Below are positions 35,286 to 42,940 of a stretch of 64,000 bases of DNA, piece by piece. The translations under genes and the position numbers were made by a program. The stretch spans positions 44,160 to 108,159 of the forward strand of contig SLCK01000013.1 in the NCBI GenBank assembly GCA_007125845.1. Reading direction: 5' to 3'. The stretch's first letter is position 1; each line of letters opens with the position of its first letter. The notes beneath the pieces are model-generated. The model ran no database searches. It saw only the letters and a program-made list of their open reading frames with translations, and had not been told where the DNA came from. The stretch is from Gemmatimonadota bacterium (lineage in GTDB: Bacteria; Gemmatimonadota; Gemmatimonadetes; Longimicrobiales; Gaopeijiaceae).

Positions 35286-36233
35286 ATGAGACGTCCCACC
35301 AGGATCTTCCTGGAGCGACCCAGAGAGATGCCGCGCCCCCACGGGCGGACCTTCGTGGTGACGGGCGGAAGTTCCGGGCTCGGTCGGGCTGCGGCCGAAC
35401 GGCTCAGTCGGATGAGGGCCAACGTGGTCGCCGTGGTGCGGCGAGAGGATGAGGTCCGGGAGGTCCGGGCCGCGATCGCCGGGGCGACGGGTCGTGGGAC
35501 GGTCGAGGTCGTCGCCGGCGATCTCTCTTCGAGGACGTCCGTCGAGGAGGTAGGCCGGGAGATCCGCGAGCGCTTTCCGGAGATTCACGGTCTCCTGCAC
35601 TGCGCCGGGGTCCGTCTGCCTGATCGGCGACTCGGACCGGACCACACCGAGGTGATGTTCGCCGTCGAGTACCTCGCGCCCTTCCTGTTGACCCGGTGTC
35701 TCATCGATCCTCTCGCGGCCGGAGCACCCTCCCGGGTCGTGGTCGTTGCTGGCGAAGAACACCGAAAAGGGTTCCGGGCGCCCCGAGGACTCGATTTGAA
35801 GAACCTTCAGGGGGAGCGCCAATTCAGCGTCCTCGCCCACGGGAAGCACCTGGCGCTGGCCCGGATCCTCTTCGTACAGGAGCTCGGGCGACGACTCGAA
35901 GGCACCGGGATCGGAGTTCTCGCCGTCGCCCCCGGACCCACCCGCACGAGCTTGCTCCGTCACTACCCTTGGCACCTCCAGATGCTCGAGCGGGCATCCC
36001 TTCTCGTTCGGGGCGCACAGGCGCCGGAGGAGGCGGCCGACCACCTCCTCCATGCGGCGACGGATCCCGAGCTCGCAGGCGTGTCCGGGAAGTATCTCCT
36101 GGAGGGGCGGGAAGTGGTTCCCTCACCCGCGGCCCGCGATCCGGAGATGGCTCGAAAGCTCTGGGAGCTCACTGAGGAACTCCTGGGAGAGCGCTTCGTA
36201 GGCGAGGATCTGCCCGACGGGGAGCCTTCTTAG
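35286..36233 (+). CDS. short-chain dehydrogenase-like protein lacking the catalytic Ser and Tyr
   Basis: Retinol-dehydrogenase-like SDR of 315 residues. The cofactor motif TFVVTGGSSGLGRAAAERL and the LLHCAGVRLPD region are intact. At the usual Ser position the sequence reads RVVVVAGEEHRKG (Ala instead of Ser). At the Tyr-X3-Lys motif it reads SVLAHGKHLALA, placing Leu where Tyr is expected. It may bind NAD(P)(H) without oxidoreductase activity, or use other residues. It follows the ALDH7 gene and may share its transcript. Confidence 0.78.
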   Translation: MRRPTRIFLERPREMPRPHGRTFVVTGGSSGLGRAAAERLSRMRANVVAVVRREDEVREVRAAIAGATGRGTVEVVAGDLSSRTSVEEVGREIRERFPEIHGLLHCAGVRLPDRRLGPDHTEVMFAVEYLAPFLLTRCLIDPLAAGAPSRVVVVAGEEHRKGFRAPRGLDLKNLQGERQFSVLAHGKHLALARILFVQELGRRLEGTGIGVLAVAPGPTRTSLLRHYPWHLQMLERASLLVRGAQAPEEAADHLLHAATDPELAGVSGKYLLEGREVVPSPAARDPEMARKLWELTEELLGERFVGEDLPDGEPS

Positions 36234-36419
36234 AACCCGGGGCTCGGACCGGGGTATTCCGATATTCGCGCGGCACGGACCGTTGACTCCAGCGGCATTC
36301 GCGCGATCCAAGGAACCTGCCTCCCCCCCGCTCCCCGCAGCCGAGAGTCTCCGTCGGAGGTGAGTTGCGTGCGCCGGGAGGGAGGGTACGATCCACGTCG
36401 TGCACCAGGGAGGATGTCG

Positions 36420-36869
36420 ATGAAGGTAGGGAAGCTGCTGTCGGGAAAGACAAATCGTTCCGAAGTGATCACCGTCGAGCCTTCGGCGGATGTGGCCACG
36501 ACGGCGAGCCTCCTCATGAAACACTCCATCGGGGCGCTCCCGGTCATGGGCGAATCCGGGCCCGTGCTCGGTCTGGTCTCGGAGAGGGACATCGTTCGCG
36601 CCGTGCACGACCGGACGGACAAGCTGAAGGTTCTCACGGCACGGGACATCATGACGAAGCCGGCGCCGATCTGCGCGATCGACGATCCGCTCCCGGAGCT
36701 GATGGCGTACATGACGAGAAGGCGCATTCGCCACCTGGTGGTGATGGCCGGCGACCGGATCGAGGGAATCGTGTCGGTCGGGGACCTCGTCGAGTACCGG
36801 ATGCGGGAGCTCGAGACCGAGGCCGGTGTCCTTCGCGACTACGTGATCGCCCAGCGAGCCCAGGGGTAG
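36420..36869 (+). CDS. tandem CBS-domain protein
   Basis: Cytoplasmic protein of 149 residues made of two CBS domains: VITVEPSADVATTASLLMKHSIGALPV through GLVSERDIVRAV, and ARDIMTKPAPICAIDDPLPE through HLVVMAGDRIEGIVSVGDLVEY. CBS pairs bind adenine nucleotides and regulate partner proteins; no fused effector domain is present. GGGAGG lies six bases before ATG 36420. The 186-base gap upstream (36234-36419) shows nothing else clear. It is convergent with hemQ, 13 bases away. Confidence 0.9.
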   Translation: MKVGKLLSGKTNRSEVITVEPSADVATTASLLMKHSIGALPVMGESGPVLGLVSERDIVRAVHDRTDKLKVLTARDIMTKPAPICAIDDPLPELMAYMTRRRIRHLVVMAGDRIEGIVSVGDLVEYRMRELETEAGVLRDYVIAQRAQG

Positions 36870-36882
36870 GGGTACGTCCGGG

Positions 36883-37710
36883 TCAGGGACCGAGCTCGTC
36901 CGCGATCCGCTCGGTGGGGACTCGGTGCCCGACCCAGAAGCTGCCGAACTCTGCGTAGAGCGCGCTCACCTCGTCGTAGCGCATCTCGGTGATCAGGGCC
37001 TTGAATTCGATCGGGTCGGCGGCGAAGAGGGTCACGCCCCACTCCCAGTCGTCGAAGCCGACCGAAGCGGAGATGACCTGGGAGACTCGCCCGGCATAGC
37101 GACGTCCAGTCGTTCCGTGCTCCTGCATCAACGCGGCCCTCTCGCGGACGGGCAGCATGTACCAGTTTTCACCCGGCTGGCGACGTTTGTCCATCGGATA
37201 GAAGCAGATGTGGGGCATGTCGTCGGGTTGCACCGGACGAAGCCGTTCCTGCGCGTATCGGCCTTTCCTCTCTGCGGCGAGTCGCTCCCGGACCATCTCC
37301 TCCCACTCACCCGATCCCGGTTCGACGCCCTGCTCCCGGGCTTCGTCGAGGAGAAGGACGGTGACGTGGTAGAGCGAGAGCTCGACGACGGAGACGTAGT
37401 CCCCGACCGGAACCAGATCCTGTGAGGCAGGATGCCTCCGCAGGTCCACCTCGACTTCCCCCAGCGCCTCGAGGGTCGGCCGGAAGTGGACAAGCATGTA
37501 GTCTGCGCTTCCTCCGACGACCCGGTAGAGTCCACTCCACCCGTCGTCTCCAAGGTCCGCCCAGGACTTCAGGAGCTCTGCCAGCGCCTCGGTCCTTTTC
37601 CTGTGGGCGACCCGTTCCCCCTCTTCCTCGGGGGAGGGAGGCACTCGGAAGAGCTGATGGAGGAGGAAGTGTCCTTCAAGGGTGAGCGGGGCGAGGTTCG
37701 TGCGTTCCAT
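36883..37710 (-). CDS. hemQ: coproheme decarboxylase
   Basis: Chlorite-dismutase-fold enzyme of 275 residues that converts coproheme to heme b in the coproporphyrin-dependent pathway. Family markers are HICFYPMDKRRQPGENWY with the conserved Tyr/Met/Lys, the proximal His region MQEHGTTGRRYAGRVSQVIS, and GFDDWEWGVTLFAADPIEFK. The length is that of HemQ, not of short chlorite dismutases. The start MERTNLAPLTLEGHF at 37710 begins family homology; the longer frame crosses the divergent promoter region. No other heme gene is in the window. Confidence 0.9.
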   Translation of the reverse strand: MERTNLAPLTLEGHFLLHQLFRVPPSPEEEGERVAHRKRTEALAELLKSWADLGDDGWSGLYRVVGGSADYMLVHFRPTLEALGEVEVDLRRHPASQDLVPVGDYVSVVELSLYHVTVLLLDEAREQGVEPGSGEWEEMVRERLAAERKGRYAQERLRPVQPDDMPHICFYPMDKRRQPGENWYMLPVRERAALMQEHGTTGRRYAGRVSQVISASVGFDDWEWGVTLFAADPIEFKALITEMRYDEVSALYAEFGSFWVGHRVPTERIADELGP

Positions 37711-37776
37711 GGCTACGCGATTGGATCCGTCAGGGTCCGAAGGAGGCCCGCGTCGCGGGCGGCGAAAGAAACCTTC

Positions 37777-37806
37777 TTGCTGAGATAAATCCTGGCTCCG
37801 TATGCT
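37777..37806 (+). promoter_or_regulatory. predicted sigma70-like promoter
   Basis: TTGCTG (37777-37782) and TATGCT (37801-37806) with an 18-base spacer lie 64 bases before the cupredoxin-like lipoprotein, in the divergent gap with hemQ. Motif-based only. Confidence 0.4.
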
Positions 37807-37869
37807 GGAAAAAGCTCCGTCAATGCGGGCGGTGCCGCGTGAGCATTCCCATGCCTCCCGGAAGTTGCG

Positions 37870-38232
37870 ATGCACCGAGACCTGATCTCTCCGTCACTCC
37901 GAATCCTTACCCGACGTGCGGGTTGGATGCTTCTCCAGGTGCCCGGTCTCCTTCTGGCTTCATGTGGCGGGAACGTAGACTCGGTGACCGATCCCCCGCC
38001 GGCCAACGGGAATGGTAACGGAAACGGGAACGGGAACGGAAACGGCAACGACAACGACTACGTTCTCGTGGCGATGAGCGCCAGTGCCTTCAATCCCAGC
38101 ACGGTTCCAATCACCGTGGGTGAGACGGTGCGCTCGGAGAACTCCTCGGAGCTGGCGCACACGGTCACCCCGACCGGCCACCCGCTCCCGGATTTCGGCC
38201 CTCGAAGGATCGCAGGGGAGGGAATGGGGTGA
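37870..38232 (+). CDS. truncated cupredoxin-like lipoprotein with an Asn-Gly repeat
   Basis: Protein of 120 residues. A leader ends in LLASCGG, a lipobox-like sequence, followed by a linker of alternating Gly and Asn and then VLVAMSASAFNPSTVPITVG with SENSSELAHTVTPTGHP. These match the N-terminal half of a plastocyanin-like domain, including its first copper-ligand His (AHTVT). The sequence then stops after GEGMG, so the Cys/His/Met ligand cluster is absent. Neither of the other frames continues the fold. It is probably a decayed or repurposed cupredoxin. Confidence 0.6.
   Translation: MHRDLISPSLRILTRRAGWMLLQVPGLLLASCGGNVDSVTDPPPANGNGNGNGNGNGNGNDNDYVLVAMSASAFNPSTVPITVGETVRSENSSELAHTVTPTGHPLPDFGPRRIAGEGMG
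38009..38059 (+). repeat. hexanucleotide-type minisatellite encoding Gly-Asn repeats
   Basis: About eight tandem units of the form GGNAAY-like (GGGAAT, GGTAAC, GGAAAC, GGGAAC and so on), drifting to GACAAC at the end. In frame it encodes the lipoprotein linker. Such slippage-prone repeats can vary in copy number without shifting frame. Confidence 0.8.
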
Positions 38233-38271
38233 GGTAGCTGCGAAGAGACCTCACTCGAGCGGGCGGCGGAG

Positions 38272-39213
38272 ATGCAGGACCCGGAATCCAACCGATTGCG
38301 CAAGTCGGCGCATGCCGCCCCCGATCCGTGGTGGTACCCCCTCTGGAAGATGCTCCTGTACGCCATCTTCCTCATCGTACTGATGGCGCCCGTCCTCGCC
38401 GCGGGCGTGGGCATGTCCCGGATCCTACCGGGGGACGAGCTGTTCTGGGTGACGACCGGAGGGTTGCTCGCGGCGGTCGGGGCCGGTTGGCTCATGTTGG
38501 CTCGCTACGAGGATCGGTCCCTCGGGGCCCTGGGGTTCGCCTGGACCTCCGGCACCTCTCGCGAGCTTGCCAGTGGAATGGCGATTGGAGTGTTCCCACT
38601 GGCTCTCGTGGTCGGGATCGGTGCGGTCGCCGGGCTCTTTGTCTACCATTCCGGCGATGGGTCCACGACAGCTCATCTCCACGCGGTTGGCAGCCATCTT
38701 TCGCTGTTGGCTGTGGCTGCGGCGGTGGAGGAGGCCATCTTCCGGGGATACCCCTTCCAACTCCTCGTGGGGTGGATCGGCCCAGCGGTCGCCACCGTCC
38801 TTGCCAGCGCCCTCTTCTCCGCCGCACACGCGTTCAACCCCCACGCCAGCCCGCTCGCGTTGGTGAACATCTTTCTTGCGGGGGTGATGCTTTCGGTGGC
38901 CTATCTCCGGACCCGAAGCCTCTGGTTCGCCACCGCCGTGCACCTCGGCTGGAACTGGGGCATGGCGTCGTTGCTCGCTCTTCCCGTCAGTGGCCTGGAC
39001 TTCTTCGAGGTCCCTCTCTATCGAGCCGAATCTCTGGGTCCCGACTGGATCACGGGCGGAGAATTCGGACCGGAGGGAGGCCTCCTGGGGACGGTCGCCA
39101 AGCTCCTGGTGCTCTGGGCGGTGTGGAAGCTGCCCGGCCTCGACGCGGCCCCTGCGGCGGTGGCCCACCGGCCGCTGGTCGAGCGGCGCTTGCGGGAGAC
39201 CGGACTCGGATGA
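38272..39213 (+). CDS. CPBP-family intramembrane glutamic endopeptidase
   Basis: Membrane protein of 313 residues with about seven hydrophobic segments. The CPBP/ABI signature is complete: the EE pair in AVEEAIFRGYPF, the His in FSAAHAFNPHASPL, and the HLGWNW motif in TAVHLGWNWGMAS. Such proteases cleave prenylated or other substrates within the membrane, sometimes in bacteriocin immunity. No bacteriocin genes are visible. It ends 19 bases from the convergent tenA gene. Confidence 0.88.
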   Translation: MQDPESNRLRKSAHAAPDPWWYPLWKMLLYAIFLIVLMAPVLAAGVGMSRILPGDELFWVTTGGLLAAVGAGWLMLARYEDRSLGALGFAWTSGTSRELASGMAIGVFPLALVVGIGAVAGLFVYHSGDGSTTAHLHAVGSHLSLLAVAAAVEEAIFRGYPFQLLVGWIGPAVATVLASALFSAAHAFNPHASPLALVNIFLAGVMLSVAYLRTRSLWFATAVHLGWNWGMASLLALPVSGLDFFEVPLYRAESLGPDWITGGEFGPEGGLLGTVAKLLVLWAVWKLPGLDAAPAAVAHRPLVERRLRETGLG

Positions 39214-39232
39214 GCGGCCGCCGAGTGGGGCG

Positions 39233-39904
39233 TCACACGGGCCACTCCTCTCCGTTCCAGCACATCTCCCAGAAGAGCCACTCGTACTGAGAAGAGATGA
39301 CGAAGATCTCCTGCAGGCGTGCCTCCTCCTCGGGCGCTACGTGCGCGGCTTCCCGGTCCATCTCGTCGCGCAGGCGCGAGGCCGCGTCGGCGAACTCTTC
39401 GGAAGCGTAGAGCGCGATCCAATCCGCATACCGCTGATCCTCGGGGGCCTCCTCCCGCGCCAGAGCTTTTCCGATGTAGGAGTAGCCCCACGCACAGGGA
39501 AGGAGCGCGGCGAGCAGGCGCGGCATGCCGCCATCCGCGGCGGTTCGCACCAGGAAGTCCGTGTAGGCCCGCGTGGTCGGCCACATCGGTTCGGTCTCGA
39601 GATCCTCGGCGGAGATCCCGAACCGGGCGGCGTACGTGCGATGCAGCTCCATCTCGGTGTTGAGGGTCAGGTCGAGAACAGAGGCGTACCAGCTCATCGA
39701 GTCGAGCCGCGGCGCCTTCGCCACCGCCCAGGCGAAGACCCGAGCGAACTCCTGGAGGTATCGGTAATCCTGCAGGACCCACCGCCGAAACCGTTCTTCC
39801 GCGAGGCTGCCGTCCCCGAGCCCACGTACGAAGGGATGTTCGAGCTGTGCGTCCCAGATCGGGCGGGCGGCTTCGTAGAGTCGTTCGGTGATTGCCAAGG
39901 TCAT
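39233..39904 (-). CDS. tenA: TenA_C-type aminopyrimidine aminohydrolase
   Basis: All-helical enzyme of 223 residues that hydrolyses thiamine breakdown products to the HMP pyrimidine. The catalytic Cys lies in ALLPCAWGYSYIG and the partner Glu in SSQYEWLFWEMCWNGEEWP; the N-terminal RFRRWVLQDYRYLQEFARVF is typical. The start overlaps the stop of the upstream TenA paralogue as ATGA (39901-39904), so both are translated from the riboswitch-controlled transcript. The longer frame upstream is shadow. Confidence 0.9.
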   Translation of the reverse strand: MTLAITERLYEAARPIWDAQLEHPFVRGLGDGSLAEERFRRWVLQDYRYLQEFARVFAWAVAKAPRLDSMSWYASVLDLTLNTEMELHRTYAARFGISAEDLETEPMWPTTRAYTDFLVRTAADGGMPRLLAALLPCAWGYSYIGKALAREEAPEDQRYADWIALYASEEFADAASRLRDEMDREAAHVAPEEEARLQEIFVISSQYEWLFWEMCWNGEEWPV

Positions 39905-40659
39905 TCCCCTCCTTCCACCACCACGCCCTTCCAGGCGTGCTGGCTGGGATCGGTGTCGTCGTCGCGCCAGACCGCGTTCGTGCCGGTGAGTCCGGGGTCG
40001 AACCCGGCGTCCAGACCTGGCCAGGTGTCTCCGCTCGCCGCCATCTCCCAGAAGGCGATCTCGTAGAGGGTGGTCAGCCGAAAGAGCTCGGCCATACGTC
40101 GACGCTCCGCAGCTCCCGCTTCCACGGCGAGCTCGTCGAGCTGTTCGCCAAGGTGGTTCACCCACGTCTCGAACTCCGGAGCGGACCAGTTCTGCACGAA
40201 GGGAAACCAGGGTGAATCCGGATCAATCCCGGCTCGCACCACCTTCCAGGAGTCGAAATAGGCCTTCTCGGCCACGTACAGCACCGTGTACGCCTCGGAA
40301 TACGAGGCGCGGTAGCCGGTGGCGAGGAGAAACTGGACGTAGGCGTGGCAGGTGAAGGATGGGGGAGCACCCCTCAGGTTGACGCCAACGGCCTCGGCCC
40401 GCTCCTCGAAGAGGATCAGCTCCCTTCGAAGCGCTTCAAGCGTTCGCGAGAGCGGTGCCCGATGCCCCTCCGGGGCCTTCGCAATCAGCGTTGCGAGAAA
40501 CGGAAGAGCGGCTTCCACGAAAAGGTAGTCCTGGCGCATCCAGACGGCGAAAGAGTCCTGGTCGATCGTGCCGTCCCGCGTGTCCGTCAGGAAGGTGTGC
40601 GATAGCATCCGGTCCCAGAGGGGCCGGATGGCGGTCAACTGCTCGTCAACGAAACTCAT
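39901..40659 (-). CDS. TenA_E-type protein lacking the catalytic Cys
   Basis: TenA-fold protein of 252 residues, first gene under the TPP riboswitch. It has FAVWMRQDYLFVEAALPFLA and FRLTTLYEIAFWEMAASGDTWP, but where TenA_C enzymes have LPC it reads TVLYVAEKAYFDSW, so the nucleophile Cys is missing. The only Cys is elsewhere (SFTCHAY). This matches the TenA_E subgroup, thought to salvage other thiamine breakdown products such as amino-HMP derivatives. The start MSFVDEQLTAIRPLWDR has GGGAAGGGT-like purines upstream. Confidence 0.82.
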   Translation of the reverse strand: MSFVDEQLTAIRPLWDRMLSHTFLTDTRDGTIDQDSFAVWMRQDYLFVEAALPFLATLIAKAPEGHRAPLSRTLEALRRELILFEERAEAVGVNLRGAPPSFTCHAYVQFLLATGYRASYSEAYTVLYVAEKAYFDSWKVVRAGIDPDSPWFPFVQNWSAPEFETWVNHLGEQLDELAVEAGAAERRRMAELFRLTTLYEIAFWEMAASGDTWPGLDAGFDPGLTGTNAVWRDDDTDPSQHAWKGVVVEGGE

Positions 40660-40719
40660 GGAAGACCCTTCCCAGGGGTGAGCGAAGATGGACGACGGGA
40701 AGGGGGTGGAGACACCAGG

Positions 40720-40799
40720 CTGACTCCCTACGCCGGAATTACCCGGATCAGGTCGGTTTGAGGGTATGATCTCAGCCGGGAAAGCGTCCCAGCACCCCT
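40720..40799 (-). ncRNA. TPP riboswitch (THI element)
   Basis: Minus-strand sequence with the conserved THI-box parts in order: GGGTGCTGGGACGC, CCCGGCTGAGATCATACCC, ACCTGATCCGGGTAAT, CCGGCGTAGGGAGTC. The CTGAGA and ACCTGATC...GGGTAAT...GCGTAGGGA cores are diagnostic for thiamine pyrophosphate binding. It lies about 60 bases before the TenA_E-type start and should turn off the tenA pair when thiamine pyrophosphate is plentiful. Confidence 0.95.
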
Positions 40800-40877
40800 G
40801 TCGCCTCGGACGATAAGGAAGGCTTCCGGCCGACGCAACGCCTCGCCGACGAAGTGCCACCGCCCCGGCGTACTCCG

Positions 40878-41333
40878 CTAGCCTGTGAGGTAGGGCTTCT
40901 CCTCCAGGTCCAGGCAGAGCCGGCAGCAGAGAGAGCCTCGCTGGGCTGCCGGGACAAGGACGGAAGGGGGCGCCCACTTCATCCGCGAATACTGGGTGAC
41001 TCCCTCCGCGGACTGGGGAACGGTCGGTGTGCCTTCGACGATGACACACTCGAAAAGCACCATCTCGAGGCGGTAGTCCCGCCGCTCCACCCTGCCTCGT
41101 GCCTGTGCCCGAAGGTGTCCAAGAGCCACTCCGAGCTTCTCCCGACCCGTCCGGAGTGCGGCCTCCTCAGCGGTTTCCCCGGAGCGAATTCGCCCAGCCG
41201 GAAGGCCCCACGCATCCGGGAGGTCCGGGTCGTCCGGCGGACGGAGGACGGACAGGAGCGCGCTCGGATCGTCCGGGGCCCTGAGGAGGAGGGATACGGT
41301 CTCCCGGAGGGGCTTGTGCGGATCATCGGGCAT
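40878..41333 (-). CDS. Nudix-like hydrolase with a degenerate Nudix box
   Basis: Protein of 151 residues. The Nudix region reads AWGLPAGRIRSGETAEEAAL followed by RTGREKLGVALG. Against G-x5-E-x7-R-E-U-x-E-E-x-G-U the first Glu, Arg, one core Glu and Gly are kept, but the second position is Thr and the last Glu of the EE pair is Lys, so metal binding may be altered. GGAGG four bases before ATG 41333 decides the start; 41402 is weaker. It is upstream of the TPP riboswitch, on the same strand, and Nudix genes do cluster with TenA_E genes. Confidence 0.72.
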   Translation of the reverse strand: MPDDPHKPLRETVSLLLRAPDDPSALLSVLRPPDDPDLPDAWGLPAGRIRSGETAEEAALRTGREKLGVALGHLRAQARGRVERRDYRLEMVLFECVIVEGTPTVPQSAEGVTQYSRMKWAPPSVLVPAAQRGSLCCRLCLDLEEKPYLTG

Positions 41334-41443
41334 GGGGCCTCCGGGAAGGAGCGTCGTGGGGAACGGCTCCCGGACACGGGCGTATTCCACCGTCCGGCTC
41401 ATCGATGCGCCGGGGAGGGGCACATCCGGGGTCAGGCTTGATA

Positions 41444-42940
41444 ATGGCAGAGACCAGCACAGGGATCCAGGGGCGGGCGGAGCGCACGTACGTCCTACGC
41501 CTGGCGGCGGAGATTGCCACGAAGTCGCGGCGAACCCGGGGCCAGTTCCTGCAGGCGCTCGCCCGCAACGTGCGCGACGCACTCGATCAGGTGGATCCCT
41601 CGGCGGTCCTGGACGAGGAGTGGAGTCGCCTCCTGGTGCGGAGCCGATCGCCCCGACTTCCGACGGTCCTCGGCCGGGTATTCGGGCTGAGCTCCGTCTC
41701 GCCCTATGACGCCGTGGTACCGGCCGACCTCGCCGAAATCGTCGAGGCGGGTAGGCGGCTGTATGCCGACCGAGTGAAGGGGAGACGCTATGCCGTGAGG
41801 GCCCGTCGATCCGGCCGCCACTCCTTCTCCTCGCACGACATCCACGTCGAGCTCGGAGCGGCGCTGAACCCGGGAGCCGAGGTGAATCTCGACGATCCCG
41901 ACATTCGGGTGGAGGTGGAGGTGCGGGAGAGCACGGCGTATCTGTTCGCCGAGCGCATCCCTGGTGCCGGAGGGCTTCCGCTCGGGGTGGAGGGTCGCGC
42001 CGTCGCCCTCATCTCCGGAGGTTACGACTCTGCGGTTGCCGCGGCGCTCATGCTGAAGCGTGGGGTCGCCCTCGACTACGTCTTCTGCAACCTCGGCGGC
42101 GAAGCCTACGAGCGAGCGGTCCTGCAGGTGGCGAAGGTCCTCGCGGACGACTGGAGCTACGGCACCCGCCCACGACTTCTGGCCTTGGATTTTTCCGAGA
42201 TCGTGGAGGCGCTCCAGCGGGAGGTGAGACCAGCGTACCTACAGGTGGTCCTGAAGCGGATGATGTACCGGGTGGGATCGCGGGTGGCGGAGGAGCTGGG
42301 CGGAGAAGCGCTTGTGACCGGTGAGGCGCTCGGCCAGGTGTCGTCCCAGACTCTGCGCAATCTCCGGGCGATCGAACCGGCGGCCTCCCTTCCGGTCTTT
42401 CGACCGCTGATCGGGTTCGACAAGGAGCAGATCATCGATCGAGCGCGCTCGCTGGGGACCGCGGCGCTCTCCGAGAAGGTCCGGGAGTACTGCGCGATCA
42501 CGCCCGGAAGACCGGTGACGGGAGCATCGGTGGCGGCGGTTGATGCGGCGGAACGCAACCTGGATCCGAAGTTGATCAGTCGGGCCATGGAGACCGTCCG
42601 GTCCCACGATCTCCGGGATCTGGCGCCCAGCGATCTGGTGTCTCCCTACCTGTTCACGTCCGAGATCCCCGAGGGCACGATCGTGCTGGACTGTCGAAGC
42701 CCGGCCGAGTATCGCCATTGGCACCTTCCTGGAGCCGAGCACCGCCCGGAGTGGGATCTGCTTCGGAGCTTCAAGGCATTGGACCGGGGACCTACCTACG
42801 TCCTCTATTGCGCGCACGGGATCCAGTCCGCACACATCGCGGAGCGGATGCAGCGGGAGGGATTTGAAGCCTACTCGTTCCGGGAGGGGATGAGAGGCAT
42901 CCTGGCCTGGGCCGAGGAAAAGGGTGCGCGCGTGCCGTGA
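41444..42940 (+). CDS. thiI: tRNA 4-thiouridine synthase / thiamine sulfur-transfer protein ThiI with rhodanese domain
   Basis: Protein of 498 residues. It has an N-terminal ferredoxin-like and THUMP region, then the PP-loop ALISGGYDSAVAAALMLKRG near residues 187-206. A C-terminal rhodanese domain has VLDCRSPAEYRHWHLPGA and the persulfide Cys in YVLYCAHGIQSAHIAERM. The rhodanese extension is the version needed for thiazole formation in some bacteria. ATG 41444 begins the THUMP region; the frame upstream overlaps the divergent Nudix promoter. It overlaps the MscS start by GTGA. Confidence 0.94.
   Translation: MAETSTGIQGRAERTYVLRLAAEIATKSRRTRGQFLQALARNVRDALDQVDPSAVLDEEWSRLLVRSRSPRLPTVLGRVFGLSSVSPYDAVVPADLAEIVEAGRRLYADRVKGRRYAVRARRSGRHSFSSHDIHVELGAALNPGAEVNLDDPDIRVEVEVRESTAYLFAERIPGAGGLPLGVEGRAVALISGGYDSAVAAALMLKRGVALDYVFCNLGGEAYERAVLQVAKVLADDWSYGTRPRLLALDFSEIVEALQREVRPAYLQVVLKRMMYRVGSRVAEELGGEALVTGEALGQVSSQTLRNLRAIEPAASLPVFRPLIGFDKEQIIDRARSLGTAALSEKVREYCAITPGRPVTGASVAAVDAAERNLDPKLISRAMETVRSHDLRDLAPSDLVSPYLFTSEIPEGTIVLDCRSPAEYRHWHLPGAEHRPEWDLLRSFKALDRGPTYVLYCAHGIQSAHIAERMQREGFEAYSFREGMRGILAWAEEKGARVP

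Noticed and set aside
33435..36053. Open frame of 872 codons opposite otsA, ALDH7 and the SDR
   Set aside because: Its product has no domain pattern and lies antisense to three genes with clear motifs.
38009..38059. Possible CRISPR-like or direct-repeat array
   Set aside because: It is a short in-frame Gly-Asn coding minisatellite without spacers.
41405..41443. Longer thiI start, before ATG 41444
   Set aside because: It lacks family homology and overlaps the divergent Nudix leader.
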